Shown: positions 54,419 to 63,781, counted from the stretch's first letter. The stretch is DNA of 64,000 bases from Streptomyces sp. Ag109_O5-10 (GCF_900105755.1 NZ_FNTQ01000001.1:5456001-5520000), one strand, 5' to 3'. The notes: generated from the sequence alone by a model not told the origin. Numbers and translations: made by a program.

Positions 54419-54895
54419 ATGGCCGTGAGGGACCGGGACCGGTTCTCCACCGCGACCAGGCTCAAGCTGCTCGGCGAGCAGACGGCGGCCCGGGTCTACC
54501 GCTCCCAGACCAGGCGCCAGGCCCGCCGCTCCCGGCTCACCGGCCGCGCCGCGCTGCTCGCGATCGTGCTGTGCACGATGGTCGTCGCGCTCGCCTACCC
54601 GATGCGGCAGTACGTCTCCCAGCGCGCCGAGATCTCGGACCTCGAACGGCAGCAGCAGCAGGCCCGGCAGCGGGTCGAGCAGCTGCGGGACCTCAAGGCG
54701 CGGTGGCAGGACGACGCGTACGCCGAGCAGCAGATCCGCGAACGGCTGCACTATGTGCTGCCGGGCGAGACCGGGTTCGTGGTGATCGACCCCGGTGCCG
54801 CCAAGCAGGCGCACGCCTACCTCGGGGCGGCCGACCGGCCCTGGTACGCGAACGTCTGGGACGGCGTCGACAAGTCCGACGCGTCCGACCAGTGA
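54419..54895 (+). CDS. divIC: Septum formation initiator DivIC/FtsB
   Basis: Small bitopic divisome protein, 158 residues. A basic cytoplasmic region is followed by one membrane helix (RAALLAIVLCTMVVALAYPM, about 44-63) and a leucine-zipper-like coiled coil (SDLERQQQQARQRVEQLRDLKARWQDD). The C-terminus contains the conserved IRERLHYVLPGE. The coiled coil links FtsL and FtsQ in the division complex. ATG at 54419 has AGGGAGG about 8 nt upstream. Confidence 0.93.
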   Translation: MAVRDRDRFSTATRLKLLGEQTAARVYRSQTRRQARRSRLTGRAALLAIVLCTMVVALAYPMRQYVSQRAEISDLERQQQQARQRVEQLRDLKARWQDDAYAEQQIRERLHYVLPGETGFVVIDPGAAKQAHAYLGAADRPWYANVWDGVDKSDASDQ

Positions 54896-54924
54896 ACCGA
54901 CAGAAAGCCACGCAGAACACAGTC

Positions 54925-55449
54925 ATGCACACGCCTCCGCCCTCCACCCCGCGCACCGAGCCGACCGACGCGGACGTCGAGGCCTTCAAGCAGCAGCTCG
55001 GGCGGCCTCCGCGCGGGCTGCGGGCGATCGCGCACCGGTGCCCGTGCGGGCAGCCGGACGTCGTGGAGACCGCGCCGCGGCTGCCGGACGGGACGCCGTT
55101 CCCGACGCTGTACTACCTGACGTGCCCGAAGGCCGCCTCCGCGATCGGGACCCTGGAGGCCAACGGCGTCATGAAGGAGATGACAGCGCGGCTGGAGAGC
55201 GATCCGGAGCTGGCGGCGGCGTACCGGGCCGCGCACGAGGACTACATCCGGCGCCGGGACGAGATCGAGGAGCTGACGGGCTTTCCCAGCGCCGGGGGGA
55301 TGCCGGACCGGGTGAAGTGCCTGCACGTGCTCGTGGCGCACTCCCTGGCCGCCGGGCCCGGCGTGAACCCGCTGGGCGACGAGGCGATCGCCATGCTGCC
55401 GGAGTGGTGGGCCAAGGGGGCGTGTGTGGTGCTCCCGGCCGAGCACTGA
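54925..55449 (+). CDS. DUF501 domain protein
   Basis: 174 residues, function unknown. A conserved Cys pair and Gly region (IAHRCPCGQPDVVETAPRL) is followed by FPTLYYLTCPKAASAIGTLE and the terminal CLHVLVAHSLAAGPGVNPLGDEA. The cysteines suggest metal binding. It always sits between divIC and ppx in actinobacteria, so a role with division or polyphosphate is possible but unproved. I use the ATG at 54925; an in-frame GTG at 54892 overlaps the divIC stop (GTGA) and is a serious alternative. Confidence 0.9.
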   Translation: MHTPPPSTPRTEPTDADVEAFKQQLGRPPRGLRAIAHRCPCGQPDVVETAPRLPDGTPFPTLYYLTCPKAASAIGTLEANGVMKEMTARLESDPELAAAYRAAHEDYIRRRDEIEELTGFPSAGGMPDRVKCLHVLVAHSLAAGPGVNPLGDEAIAMLPEWWAKGACVVLPAEH

Positions 55450-55470
55450 CCGCCGGACAGGTCGCCCGCC

Positions 55471-55489
55471 CCGGGGGCTCCGCCCCCGG
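55471..55489 (+). terminator. Hairpin after the DUF501 gene
   Basis: CCGGGGGC and GCCCCCGG form a perfect 8 bp stem with a TCC loop, within GC-rich dispersed repeat DNA. Confidence 0.6.
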
Positions 55490-55513
55490 ACCCCCGGACC
55501 TCCGGGTCCCTCG

Positions 55514-55533
55514 CCCACCCACCACCCGACTCG
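55514..55533. repeat. Dispersed intergenic repeat, copy 2
   Basis: CCCACCCACCACCCGACTCG is the exact reverse complement of 32861-32880. It is followed by the direct repeat GGTCGATTGAA/GGTCGGTTGAA at 55533 and 55562. Confidence 0.85.
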
Positions 55534-55649
55534 GTCGATTGAACAGGTACCGCCCCGACCGGGTCGGTTGAATGGGTGCCGCCCCTGCTCGGCCGACACG
55601 GCTCGGCTGGGCCGGCCGAGCCTTCACGAACAGACAAGGAACCCACGCC

Positions 55650-56591
55650 ATGCCCCGCGTCGCCGCCATCGATTGCGGAACCAACTCCATCCGGCTGCTC
55701 GTCGCCGACGCGGACCCGGAGACGGGCGAGCTCGTCGATCTGGACCGGCGGATGGTGATCGTGCGGCTCGGGCAGGGGGTGGACCGGACCGGGCGGCTGG
55801 CCCCGGAGGCGCTGCAGCGGACGTTCGCGGCCTGCCGGGAGTACGCGGCGGTCATCAAGGAGTACGGGGCGGAGCGGCTGCGGTTCGTGGCCACCTCGGC
55901 CTCCCGTGACGCCGAGAACCGGGACGAGTTCGTGCGCGGTGTGCTGGAGATCCTCGGTGTCGAGCCGGAGGTCATCAGCGGCGACCAGGAGGCCGAGTTC
56001 TCCTTCACCGGCGCCACCCGGGAGCTGAGCGGCCGCGAGGACCTCGCGAAGCCGTTCCTCGTCGTGGACATCGGCGGCGGCTCGACGGAGTTCGTCGTGG
56101 GCGACGCCCACGTGCGGGCCGCGCGGTCCGTGGACGTCGGGTGCGTGCGGATGACCGAGCGGCACCTCGTGCACGAGGGGCACGTCAGCGACCCGCCGAC
56201 CGAGGCCGAGATCGCCGCCATGCGGGCCGACATCGAGCGCGCCCTGGACCTCGCGGAGGAGACCGTGCCGCTCCGTGCGGCGCGCACCCTGGTCGGTCTC
56301 GCCGGGTCGGTCACGACCCTCGCCGCCATCCACCAGGAGCTGCCGGAGTACGACTCCGCCGCGATCCACCACTCCCGCATCCCCTACGTCCGGGTCCGGG
56401 AGATCACCGAATGGCTGCTGCGGTCGACGCACGCCGAGCGGGCGGCGATCCCCTCCATGCACCCCGGGCGGGTCGACATCATCGGGGCCGGCGCCCTCGT
56501 ACTCCAGTCGATCATGGAACGGGTGGGTGCCGAGGAGGTCGTGGTGAGCGAGCACGACATTCTGGACGGCATCGCCTGGTCCGTCGCCTGA
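55650..56591 (+). CDS. ppx: Exopolyphosphatase/guanosine pentaphosphatase (Ppx/GppA)
   Basis: Degrades polyphosphate and/or converts pppGpp to ppGpp. 313 residues, the short actinobacterial form. The ASKHA phosphate loops are visible: AIDCGTNSIRLLV at the N-terminus, FVATSASRDAENRDEF, and VVDIGGGSTEFVVG. ATG at 55650 has AAGGA upstream. Separate from DUF501 by 200 bp of repeat DNA, so it may have its own promoter. Its neighbour downstream is ndh. Confidence 0.93.
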   Translation: MPRVAAIDCGTNSIRLLVADADPETGELVDLDRRMVIVRLGQGVDRTGRLAPEALQRTFAACREYAAVIKEYGAERLRFVATSASRDAENRDEFVRGVLEILGVEPEVISGDQEAEFSFTGATRELSGREDLAKPFLVVDIGGGSTEFVVGDAHVRAARSVDVGCVRMTERHLVHEGHVSDPPTEAEIAAMRADIERALDLAEETVPLRAARTLVGLAGSVTTLAAIHQELPEYDSAAIHHSRIPYVRVREITEWLLRSTHAERAAIPSMHPGRVDIIGAGALVLQSIMERVGAEEVVVSEHDILDGIAWSVA

Positions 56592-57032
56592 CCCACAGAT
56601 CGGCGTGATCCATCCTCGGATGAGCATGCGAATCGACGGGTGAGCGCCCCGAACGGCCTGTGACACGCCGTGCCACGACACCCCGGCGGAAAACTTCGTG
56701 AAGTTCTTCACAAGGAATTCGGTGCAGGTGGGGGGTCCGGTGGGCGGTCTTGGGCCGTTCGGGGGCTCAACAGGCCCGAGCGCGTGCTCAGGAGAGCGTT
56801 CGGAGGGGGGTCCGGGAGGCGCTCGTAAGGGTGACATCGGGTGCCCTCGCGGTGCCCCCGGAAGCCTGGAGAGGCAGCTCACACGGCATTGACAACGGGT
56901 CGTATCGGAAGTGGGTTCCCCCGGTCGACCATGACCTGTGTCACGTGGGCCGCGGAGTGTAGCACGACACCCGTGGAAGCTTGTGAAGGGGCGCACGAGC
57001 GGCCCCCCTGGGGCGGGTGGATACTCGATGCC
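56592..57032. other. Long leader region of ndh
   Basis: 441 bp without a gene. It holds the Rex-like site at 56696-56713, a TTGACA at 56890, a weak half-site TTGTGAA at 56981, and GATACT at 57020 seven bases before the ndh ATG. Confidence 0.6.
56696..56713. promoter_or_regulatory. Rex operator-like site upstream of ndh
   Basis: TCGTGAA-GTTC-TTCACAA matches the Rex operator TTGTGAA-N4-TTCACAA at 13 of 14 conserved positions. Rex senses the NADH/NAD+ ratio, and NADH dehydrogenase genes are typical targets. Confidence 0.75.
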
Positions 57033-58412
57033 ATGAGCACCACGGAGCGTCCCAGGATCCTCGTAGTAGGCGGTGGGTACGTAGGCCTGTACGCAGCTCG
57101 GCGCATCCTCAAGAAGATGCGCTACGGCGAGGCGACCGTCACGGTCGTCGACCCCCGGTCGTACATGACCTACCAGCCCTTCCTCCCCGAAGCCGCCGCC
57201 GGCAGCATCTCCCCTCGGCACGTCGTCGTCCCGCTGCGACGCGTGCTGCCGAAGGCGGAGGTCCTCACCGGCCGGGTCACCACCATCGACCAGGACCGCA
57301 AGGTCGCCACGATCGCGCCGCTCGTCGGCGAGGCGTACGAGCTGCCTTTCGACTACCTGGTGATCGCGCTCGGCGCGGTCTCCCGCACCTTCCCGATCCC
57401 CGGCCTCGCCGAGCAGGGCATCGGCATGAAGGGCATCGAGGAGTCCATCGGCCTGCGCAACCACGTGCTTGAGCAGCTGGACAAGGCCGACTCCACGACC
57501 GACGAGGAGATCCGCCGCAAGGCGCTCACCTTCGTCTTCATCGGCGGTGGCTTCGCGGGCGCGGAGACCATCGGCGAGGTCGAGGACATGGCCCGCGACG
57601 CCGCCAAGTACTACAAGAACGTGTCCCGTGAGGACATGCGCTTCGTCCTCGTGGACGCCGCGGACAAGATCCTGCCCGAGGTCGGCCCCAAGCTCGGCCT
57701 GTACGGCAAGGAGCACCTGGAGAGCCGCGGCGTGGAGATCTACCTCTCCACCTCGATGGACTCCTGCGTCGACGGCCACGTGGTGCTGAAGAACGGCCTC
57801 GAGGTCGACTCCAACACGATCGTGTGGACGGCCGGCGTCAAGCCGAACCCGGCGCTGGCCCGCTTCGGCCTGCCGCTCGGCCCGCGCGGTCACGTCGACA
57901 CCGCGCCGACCCTCCAGGTGCAGGGCACCGACTACATCTGGGCCGCGGGCGACAACGCCCAGGTGCCGGACGTCGCCGCCCGCAAGGCCGGCGTCGAGAA
58001 CGCCTGGTGCCCGCCGAACGCGCAGCACGCGCTGCGCCAGGCCAAGGTCCTCGGCGACAACGTGGTCTCCGGTATGCGGGGCTTCCCGCAGAAGGAGTAC
58101 AGCCACGCCAACAAGGGCGCGGTCGCCGGTCTGGGTCTGCACAAGGGCGTCGCGATGATCGTCCTGGGCAAGACGAAGATCAAGGTCAAGGGCCGTCTGG
58201 CCTGGTACATGCACCGCGGCTACCACGGTCTGGCCATGCCGACCTGGAACCGCAAGATCCGCATCTTCGCCGACTGGACGCTCGGCATGTTCCTCAAGCG
58301 CGAGGTCGTGTCCCTGGGTGCCATGGAGAACCCCCGCGAGGAGTTCTACGAGGCCGCCAAGCCCGCCCCGGTCGCCGCCCCGAAGGCCGAGGAGAAGGCC
58401 AAGGCCTCCTGA
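57033..58412 (+). CDS. ndh: Type II NADH dehydrogenase
   Basis: Non-proton-pumping NADH:menaquinone oxidoreductase on the inner face of the membrane. 459 residues. Two dinucleotide folds: ILVVGGGYVGLYAARR (FAD, about residue 9) and FVFIGGGFAGAETIGEV (NADH, about 170). The IWAAGDNAQVP motif near residue 305 contacts FAD. A C-terminal amphipathic region (HRGYHGLAMPTWNRKIRIFADWTLGMFL) supports membrane binding, and a Lys/Ala-rich tail ends the protein. ATG at 57033 has no good ribosome site but follows GATACT by 7 nt. The Rex-like site indicates redox control. Confidence 0.95.
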   Translation: MSTTERPRILVVGGGYVGLYAARRILKKMRYGEATVTVVDPRSYMTYQPFLPEAAAGSISPRHVVVPLRRVLPKAEVLTGRVTTIDQDRKVATIAPLVGEAYELPFDYLVIALGAVSRTFPIPGLAEQGIGMKGIEESIGLRNHVLEQLDKADSTTDEEIRRKALTFVFIGGGFAGAETIGEVEDMARDAAKYYKNVSREDMRFVLVDAADKILPEVGPKLGLYGKEHLESRGVEIYLSTSMDSCVDGHVVLKNGLEVDSNTIVWTAGVKPNPALARFGLPLGPRGHVDTAPTLQVQGTDYIWAAGDNAQVPDVAARKAGVENAWCPPNAQHALRQAKVLGDNVVSGMRGFPQKEYSHANKGAVAGLGLHKGVAMIVLGKTKIKVKGRLAWYMHRGYHGLAMPTWNRKIRIFADWTLGMFLKREVVSLGAMENPREEFYEAAKPAPVAAPKAEEKAKAS

Positions 58413-58437
58413 CCCCGGTCACCGGTCGCTGAACCAT

Positions 58438-58479
58438 CCGAAGGGCCTCCCGCCATCCGTGGTGCGGGAGGCCCTTCGG
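58438..58479 (+). terminator. Hairpin terminator after ndh
   Basis: CCGAAGGGCCTCCCGC pairs perfectly over 16 bp with 58464-58479; loop of 10 nt. Confidence 0.9.
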
Positions 58480-58619
58480 CGTTCCCGGACGCCGGCCCGA
58501 TTACATGGCGGCTACATCTTTTTTGCCCGGTCGTAACTCCTTTGCGGGACTGCGCTGCTGCCCTCACGGTGTTTACGTGGTAACCGGCATCCGGGATCGA
58601 TGTCTTGGAGGTGTGCGCC

Positions 58620-59909
58620 ATGGCCGACGCCGCGTCGCGGCTGAGGAGTGTTGCCGAGCAGATGCTGGGAGCCCCGCTCCCGGTACGGCTGCGGGCCTGG
58701 GACGGATCGGAGGCCGGGCCGCCGGGTGCGCCGACGCTCGTCGTGCGCAACCGCCGCGCCCTGCGCCGCATGTTGTTCAAGCCGGGCGAACTGGGCCTGG
58801 CCCGCGCCTGGGTCGCCGGCGACCTGGACATCGAGGGCGACCTCTACGGCGCCCTCGCGGTGATGTCCGGGCTGATCTGGGAGCGCGGGGAGGACGGCCG
58901 CACCCTCGCGCAGGCGCTGCGCGACCCCGCCGTACGGGCCGCCGTCCGGGAGCTGGTGAAGCTCGCCGGGCCGCCCATCCCGCCCGCCCCGCCCCGCGAG
59001 GAGGTCCGCAGACCCCGCCATCTGCACACCCGCCGCAGTGACAAACAGGCCATCAGCCACCACTACGACGTCGGCAACGACTTCTACGAGCTCGTCCTCG
59101 GGCCGTCGATGGTGTACTCGTGCGCCTACTGGGAGGACGACGGCACCCTCGAGACCGCCCAGCGCGACAAGCTCGAACTCGTCTGCGCCAAGCTCGGCCT
59201 GAGACCCGGTCAGCGGCTGCTCGACGTCGGCTGCGGCTGGGGCTCCATGGCGATCCACGCGGCCCGCGAGCACGGCGTGGGCGTCGTCGGGGTCACCCTC
59301 TCGCAGGAGCAGGCCGCGTTCGCCCGCAAGCGGGTCGCTGACGAGGGTCTGACGGACCGGGTGGAGATCAGGGTCCAGGACTACCGGGACGTCCGCGACG
59401 GGCCGTACGACGCGATCTCGTCGATCGGGATGGCGGAGCACGTGGGGGCCGAACGGTACCTGGAGTACGCGGAGAACCTGTACGGGCTGCTGAAGCCCGG
59501 TGGGCGGCTGCTCAACCACCAGATCGCGCGGCGGCCGCAGCGCGACGAGTCGGCCTACGACGTCGACGAGTTCATCGACGCCTACGTCTTCCCGGACGGC
59601 GAGCTCGCCCCGGTCGGCACCACCGTCACCCAGCTGGAGCGGGCCGGGTTCGAGGTCCGGGACGTGGAGTCGATCCGCGAGCACTACGCCCGCACGCTGC
59701 GCCGGTGGGTGGTCAACCTGGAGGCCGACTGGCCGCGCGCGGTACGGATGACCAGCCCCGGCCGGGCCCGCGTCTGGCGGCTGTACATGGCCGCCTCCGC
59801 CCTGGCCTTCGAACACAACCGCATCGGCGTCAACCAGGTGCTGGCCGTCCGGACCCCGGACTCCGGCGCCTCCGGGCTGCCCCTGCGCACCCGTACCTGG
59901 AACAGCTGA
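58620..59909 (+). CDS. cfa: Cyclopropane-fatty-acyl-phospholipid synthase-like methyltransferase
   Basis: Adds a methylene or methyl carbon from SAM to unsaturated acyl chains of membrane phospholipids. 429 residues. The catalytic region begins ISHHYDVGNDFYELVLG, the SAM motif is LLDVGCGWGSMAIHAA, and IGMAEHVGAERY follows. The N-terminal 130 residues form the usual lipid-binding domain. ATG at 58620 has GGAGGTG 7 nt upstream; a TTG at 58605 lies inside that site. The substrate double bonds would be made by a desaturase like the one at 5.8 kb. Confidence 0.93.
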   Translation: MADAASRLRSVAEQMLGAPLPVRLRAWDGSEAGPPGAPTLVVRNRRALRRMLFKPGELGLARAWVAGDLDIEGDLYGALAVMSGLIWERGEDGRTLAQALRDPAVRAAVRELVKLAGPPIPPAPPREEVRRPRHLHTRRSDKQAISHHYDVGNDFYELVLGPSMVYSCAYWEDDGTLETAQRDKLELVCAKLGLRPGQRLLDVGCGWGSMAIHAAREHGVGVVGVTLSQEQAAFARKRVADEGLTDRVEIRVQDYRDVRDGPYDAISSIGMAEHVGAERYLEYAENLYGLLKPGGRLLNHQIARRPQRDESAYDVDEFIDAYVFPDGELAPVGTTVTQLERAGFEVRDVESIREHYARTLRRWVVNLEADWPRAVRMTSPGRARVWRLYMAASALAFEHNRIGVNQVLAVRTPDSGASGLPLRTRTWNS

Positions 59910-59917
59910 CGGCACCC

Positions 59918-59950
59918 GAAGGGGCCCCACGCTCGCCGTGGGGCCCCTTC
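59918..59950. terminator. Bidirectional hairpin between cfa and the ABC permease
   Basis: GAAGGGGCCCCACG pairs perfectly over 14 bp with 59937-59950, loop CTCGC, between two convergent genes. Confidence 0.9.
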
Positions 59951-59984
59951 ACCGTAGGCACTGCTGCCGGCTGCCTGCCGTCCG

Positions 59985-62513
59985 CTACTCGGCCTTGATC
60001 GCCGCCAGCACGTTCAGCCGCGCCGCGCGGCGGGCCGGCCACAGGGCCGCCAGGACGCCGACCGTGCCGGCCAGGAGCAGGAAGACCGCCATCCTGGCCC
60101 AGGGCAGCACCAGTTCGTACGTCGGCATCCGCGAGCCGACCAGCCGGCCGGCCGCCCAGCCGAAGAACACGCCCAGGCCGAGGCCCAGCACGCCGCCGAA
60201 GAGCGAGATGACCAGCGACTCCAGGCGGACCATCCGCTTGACCGCCTTGCGGTCCAGGCCGATCGCGCGGAGCATGCCGATCTCCTGCGAGCGTTCGAAC
60301 ACCGACATGGCCAGGGTGTTGATGACACCCAGGACCGCGACGACGACGGCCATCGCGAGCAGGCCGTAGACCATGTTCAGGATCAGCGTGAACGCCTGTG
60401 CGATGGAGTCGGAGAGGTCCTGCTTGTCCTGGACCTTGATCGCCGGGTTGGAGCCGAGGGCCTTCTCCAGCCTGTCCTTGGTCGCGCTCGACGCGCCGTC
60501 CGCCGTCTTGACCATGACCTGCATGTCGGCGGGGTCGGTCTCGTGCGGGGTGAGGGTGGCGCTGTCGAGCATGATCCCGCGGATCACCTCGTTGCCCTTG
60601 TACACCCCGGCGACCGTCAGCCGCTGCGACTTCCCGTCCTCGTAGTGGACGGTGAAGCTCGAACCCGCCTTCCAGCCGTGCGACGTGGCGGTGTCGTCGT
60701 CCACGGTGACGTCCGAGCCGCCGACCCGGAAGGTACCGCCGGTCACGGTGAGGTCGGTGAGCTTCCCGATCGCCGAGCCGTCGACGCCGGTCAGGAACTC
60801 GGTCTCGCCGTCGATGCGGGAGGCCGCGTTGCCGAGCGGGCTGGAGGCGGTCACGCCGCCGGTCGCCGCGATTTTCTTCGCCACGTCGGGGGAGAGCGCG
60901 TTGCCGTTGGCCATCGAGACGATGTAGTCCGCCCGGATCGCCGAGCTCGCCATCTTGTCGATGGACTTCTGCAGGCTGCCCGCCATCACCGTCATGCCGG
61001 TGATCAGGGTCAGGCCGATCATCAGCGCGGAGGCGGTGGCGGCGGTACGGCGCGGGTTGCGCACCGAGTTCTGGCGCGCGAGCTTGCCGGAGACTCCGAA
61101 CCCGCGCAGCAGCGGGGCCGCGGCCGCGATCAGCGGACGGGACAGCAGCGGGGTCAGGACAAAAACGCCGATGATGAGCAGGACCGCGCCGAAGCCCATC
61201 GGGGCCTGGCCGTCGCTGCCGCTCATCGTGGTCGCCGCCAGGATCACCACCACGCCCGCCGCCGAGAACAGGGCGCCGATCGTGTTGCGCAGCACCAGCG
61301 ACTTGGTGGTCGGGGCGGCGTGCAGGGCGCTCATCGCGGCCACCGGCGGGATCTTCGCGGCGCGGCGGCCGGGCAGCCAGGCGGCCAGCATGGTGATGAC
61401 GACGCCGACCGCGAGGGCGGCGGCCACCGTGCCGGGGCTGACGACCAGCGGGCCGTCCGGGACGGTCGCGCCGAACGAGCCCAGCAGCGAGCGCAGTCCG
61501 GCGCCGATGCCGATGCCGGCGACCAGACCGGTCACGCCGGCCACCGCGCCGACCACGAACGCCTCGATCAGCACCGAGCGGGTGACCTGGCGGCGGGAGG
61601 CGCCGACCGCGCGCAGCAGGGCCAGTTCCTTGGTGCGCTGGGCGACCAGCATGGTGAAGGTGTTGGCGATGATGAACGTGCCGACGAACAGCGCGATGCC
61701 GGCGAAGACCAGCAGGCCCGAGCGCAGGCCGCTCATGCTGCTGGAGATCTGCTGCGCCTGGTCGTCGGCGAGCTTGTGTCCGGTGGTGGTCTCCACGAGC
61801 TTCTTCGGCAGCGCCTGGTCCAGCTGGGACTTGAGGGCGGCCTGGCCGGTGCCCGCCTTCGCGGTCACGTCGATCTCGTCGTACGTGCCCTTCGTGCCGA
61901 ACAGCTGCTGCGCGGTCGCCGTGTCGAAGAGGGCGAGGCTGCCGCCGGCCGCGACGTTGCCGTCGTCGGTGGTGAAGATGCCGGCGACGGTGGGGGTGAG
62001 GACCGGGCCGTTCACCGAGATGCGCACGGTGTCGCCGACCTTGTAGCCGGCCCGTTCGGCGGTCCTGGAGTCGATCAGGACCTCGTCCCTGCCGTGCGGC
62101 GCGTGGCCGCTGACGAGCGGGTACCGGGTGTCCTTGGCGCCCCAGTAGTTGCCGCCCTCGGACTGCCACCCGCCGCCGATCAGCTTGCCGTGCCTGTCGG
62201 CGATCGCTGTGAAGCCGGAGACGACGCCGGTGGCGGAGGCGGCCCCGGGGACCTTCGCGGCCTTGTCGAGGAGGGCCTGGGTGAGGTCGGGCGTCCTGCC
62301 GACCTTGTCGCCCTTGGAGTCCTGGTACTTGGCCTGGACGGCCACGTCGACGCCGTCGAAGCCCTTGGCGGAGCTGTTCTGGTAGGCGTCCGAGATGGTG
62401 TTGGTGAAGACCAGGGTGCCGGAGACGAACGCGACGCCGAGCATGACGGCGAGCACGGTCATCAGCAGCCGGGCCTTGTGCGCGAGGACGTTGCGCAGGG
62501 CGGTGCGGAACAT
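59985..62513 (-). CDS. FtsX/MacB-type ABC permease, second copy
   Basis: 842 residues. Same layout as the permease at 30-32.6 kb: N-terminal helix (MTVLAVMLGVAFVSGTLVF), MacB-like extracytoplasmic domain, two FtsX repeats each with three or four helices, and a phrase SVFERSQEIGMLRAIGLDR. The ATG at 62513 shares one base with the ATPase stop (TGATG). Substrate unknown; likely an envelope-stress or peptide export role as inferred from the family. Confidence 0.95.
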   Translation of the reverse strand: MFRTALRNVLAHKARLLMTVLAVMLGVAFVSGTLVFTNTISDAYQNSSAKGFDGVDVAVQAKYQDSKGDKVGRTPDLTQALLDKAAKVPGAASATGVVSGFTAIADRHGKLIGGGWQSEGGNYWGAKDTRYPLVSGHAPHGRDEVLIDSRTAERAGYKVGDTVRISVNGPVLTPTVAGIFTTDDGNVAAGGSLALFDTATAQQLFGTKGTYDEIDVTAKAGTGQAALKSQLDQALPKKLVETTTGHKLADDQAQQISSSMSGLRSGLLVFAGIALFVGTFIIANTFTMLVAQRTKELALLRAVGASRRQVTRSVLIEAFVVGAVAGVTGLVAGIGIGAGLRSLLGSFGATVPDGPLVVSPGTVAAALAVGVVITMLAAWLPGRRAAKIPPVAAMSALHAAPTTKSLVLRNTIGALFSAAGVVVILAATTMSGSDGQAPMGFGAVLLIIGVFVLTPLLSRPLIAAAAPLLRGFGVSGKLARQNSVRNPRRTAATASALMIGLTLITGMTVMAGSLQKSIDKMASSAIRADYIVSMANGNALSPDVAKKIAATGGVTASSPLGNAASRIDGETEFLTGVDGSAIGKLTDLTVTGGTFRVGGSDVTVDDDTATSHGWKAGSSFTVHYEDGKSQRLTVAGVYKGNEVIRGIMLDSATLTPHETDPADMQVMVKTADGASSATKDRLEKALGSNPAIKVQDKQDLSDSIAQAFTLILNMVYGLLAMAVVVAVLGVINTLAMSVFERSQEIGMLRAIGLDRKAVKRMVRLESLVISLFGGVLGLGLGVFFGWAAGRLVGSRMPTYELVLPWARMAVFLLLAGTVGVLAALWPARRAARLNVLAAIKAE

Positions 62514-63286
62514 CAGCTGGTCCGGCCCTTCGCGTCGAACTGCTTCATGAAGTCGAGGACCGTCTCGGCCGTCGGGCGGTACATCTCGTCGACGATCCGG
62601 CCGTCGGCCAGGAAGACCACGCGGTCGGCGTACGCGGCCGCCACCGGGTCGTGGGTGACCATGACGACGGTCTGACCCAGCTCCCGCACCGAGTTGCGCA
62701 GGAAGCCCAGCACCTCGGCGCCGGAGCGGGAGTCGAGGTTCCCGGTCGGCTCGTCACCGAAGATGATCTCCGGCCGGGAGGCGAGGGCGCGGGCCACGGC
62801 GACGCGCTGCTGCTGGCCGCCGGAGAGCTGCGAGGGACGGTGGCCGAGCCGGTCCCGGAGGCCGACCATCTCGATCACGTTCTCCAGCCACTGCTTGTCC
62901 GGTTTCCGACCCGCGATGTCCATCGGGAGGGTGATGTTCTCCAGCGCGGTCAGCGTCGGCAGCAGGTTGAACGCCTGGAAGATGAAGCCGATCTTGTCCC
63001 GGCGCAGCCTGGTCAGCTGCTTGTCCTTCAGGGAGCCCAGCTCGGTGTCGCCGATCCGCACGGAACCGGAGGAGAAGGTGTCGAGGCCGGCCACGCAGTG
63101 CATCAGCGTGGACTTGCCGGAGCCGGACGGCCCCATGATCGCGGTGAACTCGGCCTGCCGGAACTCGACGGTGACCCGGTCCAGGGCGACCACCTGGGTC
63201 TCGCCCTGGCCGTAGATCTTCGAGAGGTCCGTGGCACGTGCGGCCACGGAAGTGGTCCGCCGGTCGGCGATAGGTGTGGTGGACAC
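62513..63286 (-). CDS. ABC transporter ATP-binding protein, second copy
   Basis: 257 residues. Walker A GPSGSGKST, Q loop FIFQAFNLLP, signature LSGGQQQR, Walker B IIFGDEP and VTHD are identical in kind to the ATPase at 29.3 kb. The two are alike along their length, including PMDIAGRKPDK and the tail RGRTS. GTG at 63286 has AGGAG about 9 nt upstream. First gene of a two-gene operon. Confidence 0.96.
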   Translation of the reverse strand: MSTTPIADRRTTSVAARATDLSKIYGQGETQVVALDRVTVEFRQAEFTAIMGPSGSGKSTLMHCVAGLDTFSSGSVRIGDTELGSLKDKQLTRLRRDKIGFIFQAFNLLPTLTALENITLPMDIAGRKPDKQWLENVIEMVGLRDRLGHRPSQLSGGQQQRVAVARALASRPEIIFGDEPTGNLDSRSGAEVLGFLRNSVRELGQTVVMVTHDPVAAAYADRVVFLADGRIVDEMYRPTAETVLDFMKQFDAKGRTS

Positions 63287-63698
63287 GGAAGGGCGCTCCT
63301 GTCGGGACGACGGCGTTCATGGGGACCACACCATCGTCTCGGCCGAACCGGCCCGTGTAGTCAGCCGCAGTTCCGGTTCCGGGGGGCGACCGAGGGGGGA
63401 CCGGCGGGGTGCCGGGTCATACCTGGGGATGACACCGGACCCCGAGACCAGGATCCGGAACCAGGCGCTCCCAGTCGTCGAGAACAGGTGGAGCCCCCTT
63501 GTTCGGACGGTGAAATTCCGTCATTCCGTGTACGCGCCCACCCACCGCGCGTAACGCTATTGGCAAGTGCGGATGGCTCGTTCCGGGTGCTGATGCACCC
63601 TCAGACGTCAATAAAATAAGACAACATCGGGTCGCCCGTCCGCTGTTCGGGGGACGCCTCCCGATAGGGTCGGAGCCTCGTAGCGGAGCCCATGGCCT
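63287..63698. other. Intergenic region between the ABC operon and bldA
   Basis: 412 bp, divergent genes on both sides. It contains an unusually AT-rich stretch at 63609-63625 (CAATAAAATAAGACAAC) and a -10-like TAGGGT at 63665, suitable for bldA. No gene seen. Confidence 0.6.
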
Positions 63699-63781
63699 GC
63701 CCGGATGGTGGAATGCAGACACGGCGAGCTTAAACCTCGCTGCCCCTCGCGGGCGTACCGGTTCAAGTCCGGTTCCGGGCA
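63699..63781 (+). tRNA. bldA: tRNA-Leu, anticodon UAA (bldA)
   Basis: 83-nt class II tRNA. Acceptor GCCCGGA/TCCGGGC; anticodon arm GCGAG-CTTAAAC-CTCGC giving anticodon TAA, which reads UUA. The long variable arm is GCCC/GGGC-based and the T arm is CCGG-TTCAAGT-CCGG. Discriminator A; CCA not encoded. In Streptomyces this is normally the only UUA-reading tRNA and controls development and antibiotic synthesis. A TAGGGT hexamer 28 bp upstream is a likely -10. Confidence 0.95.
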
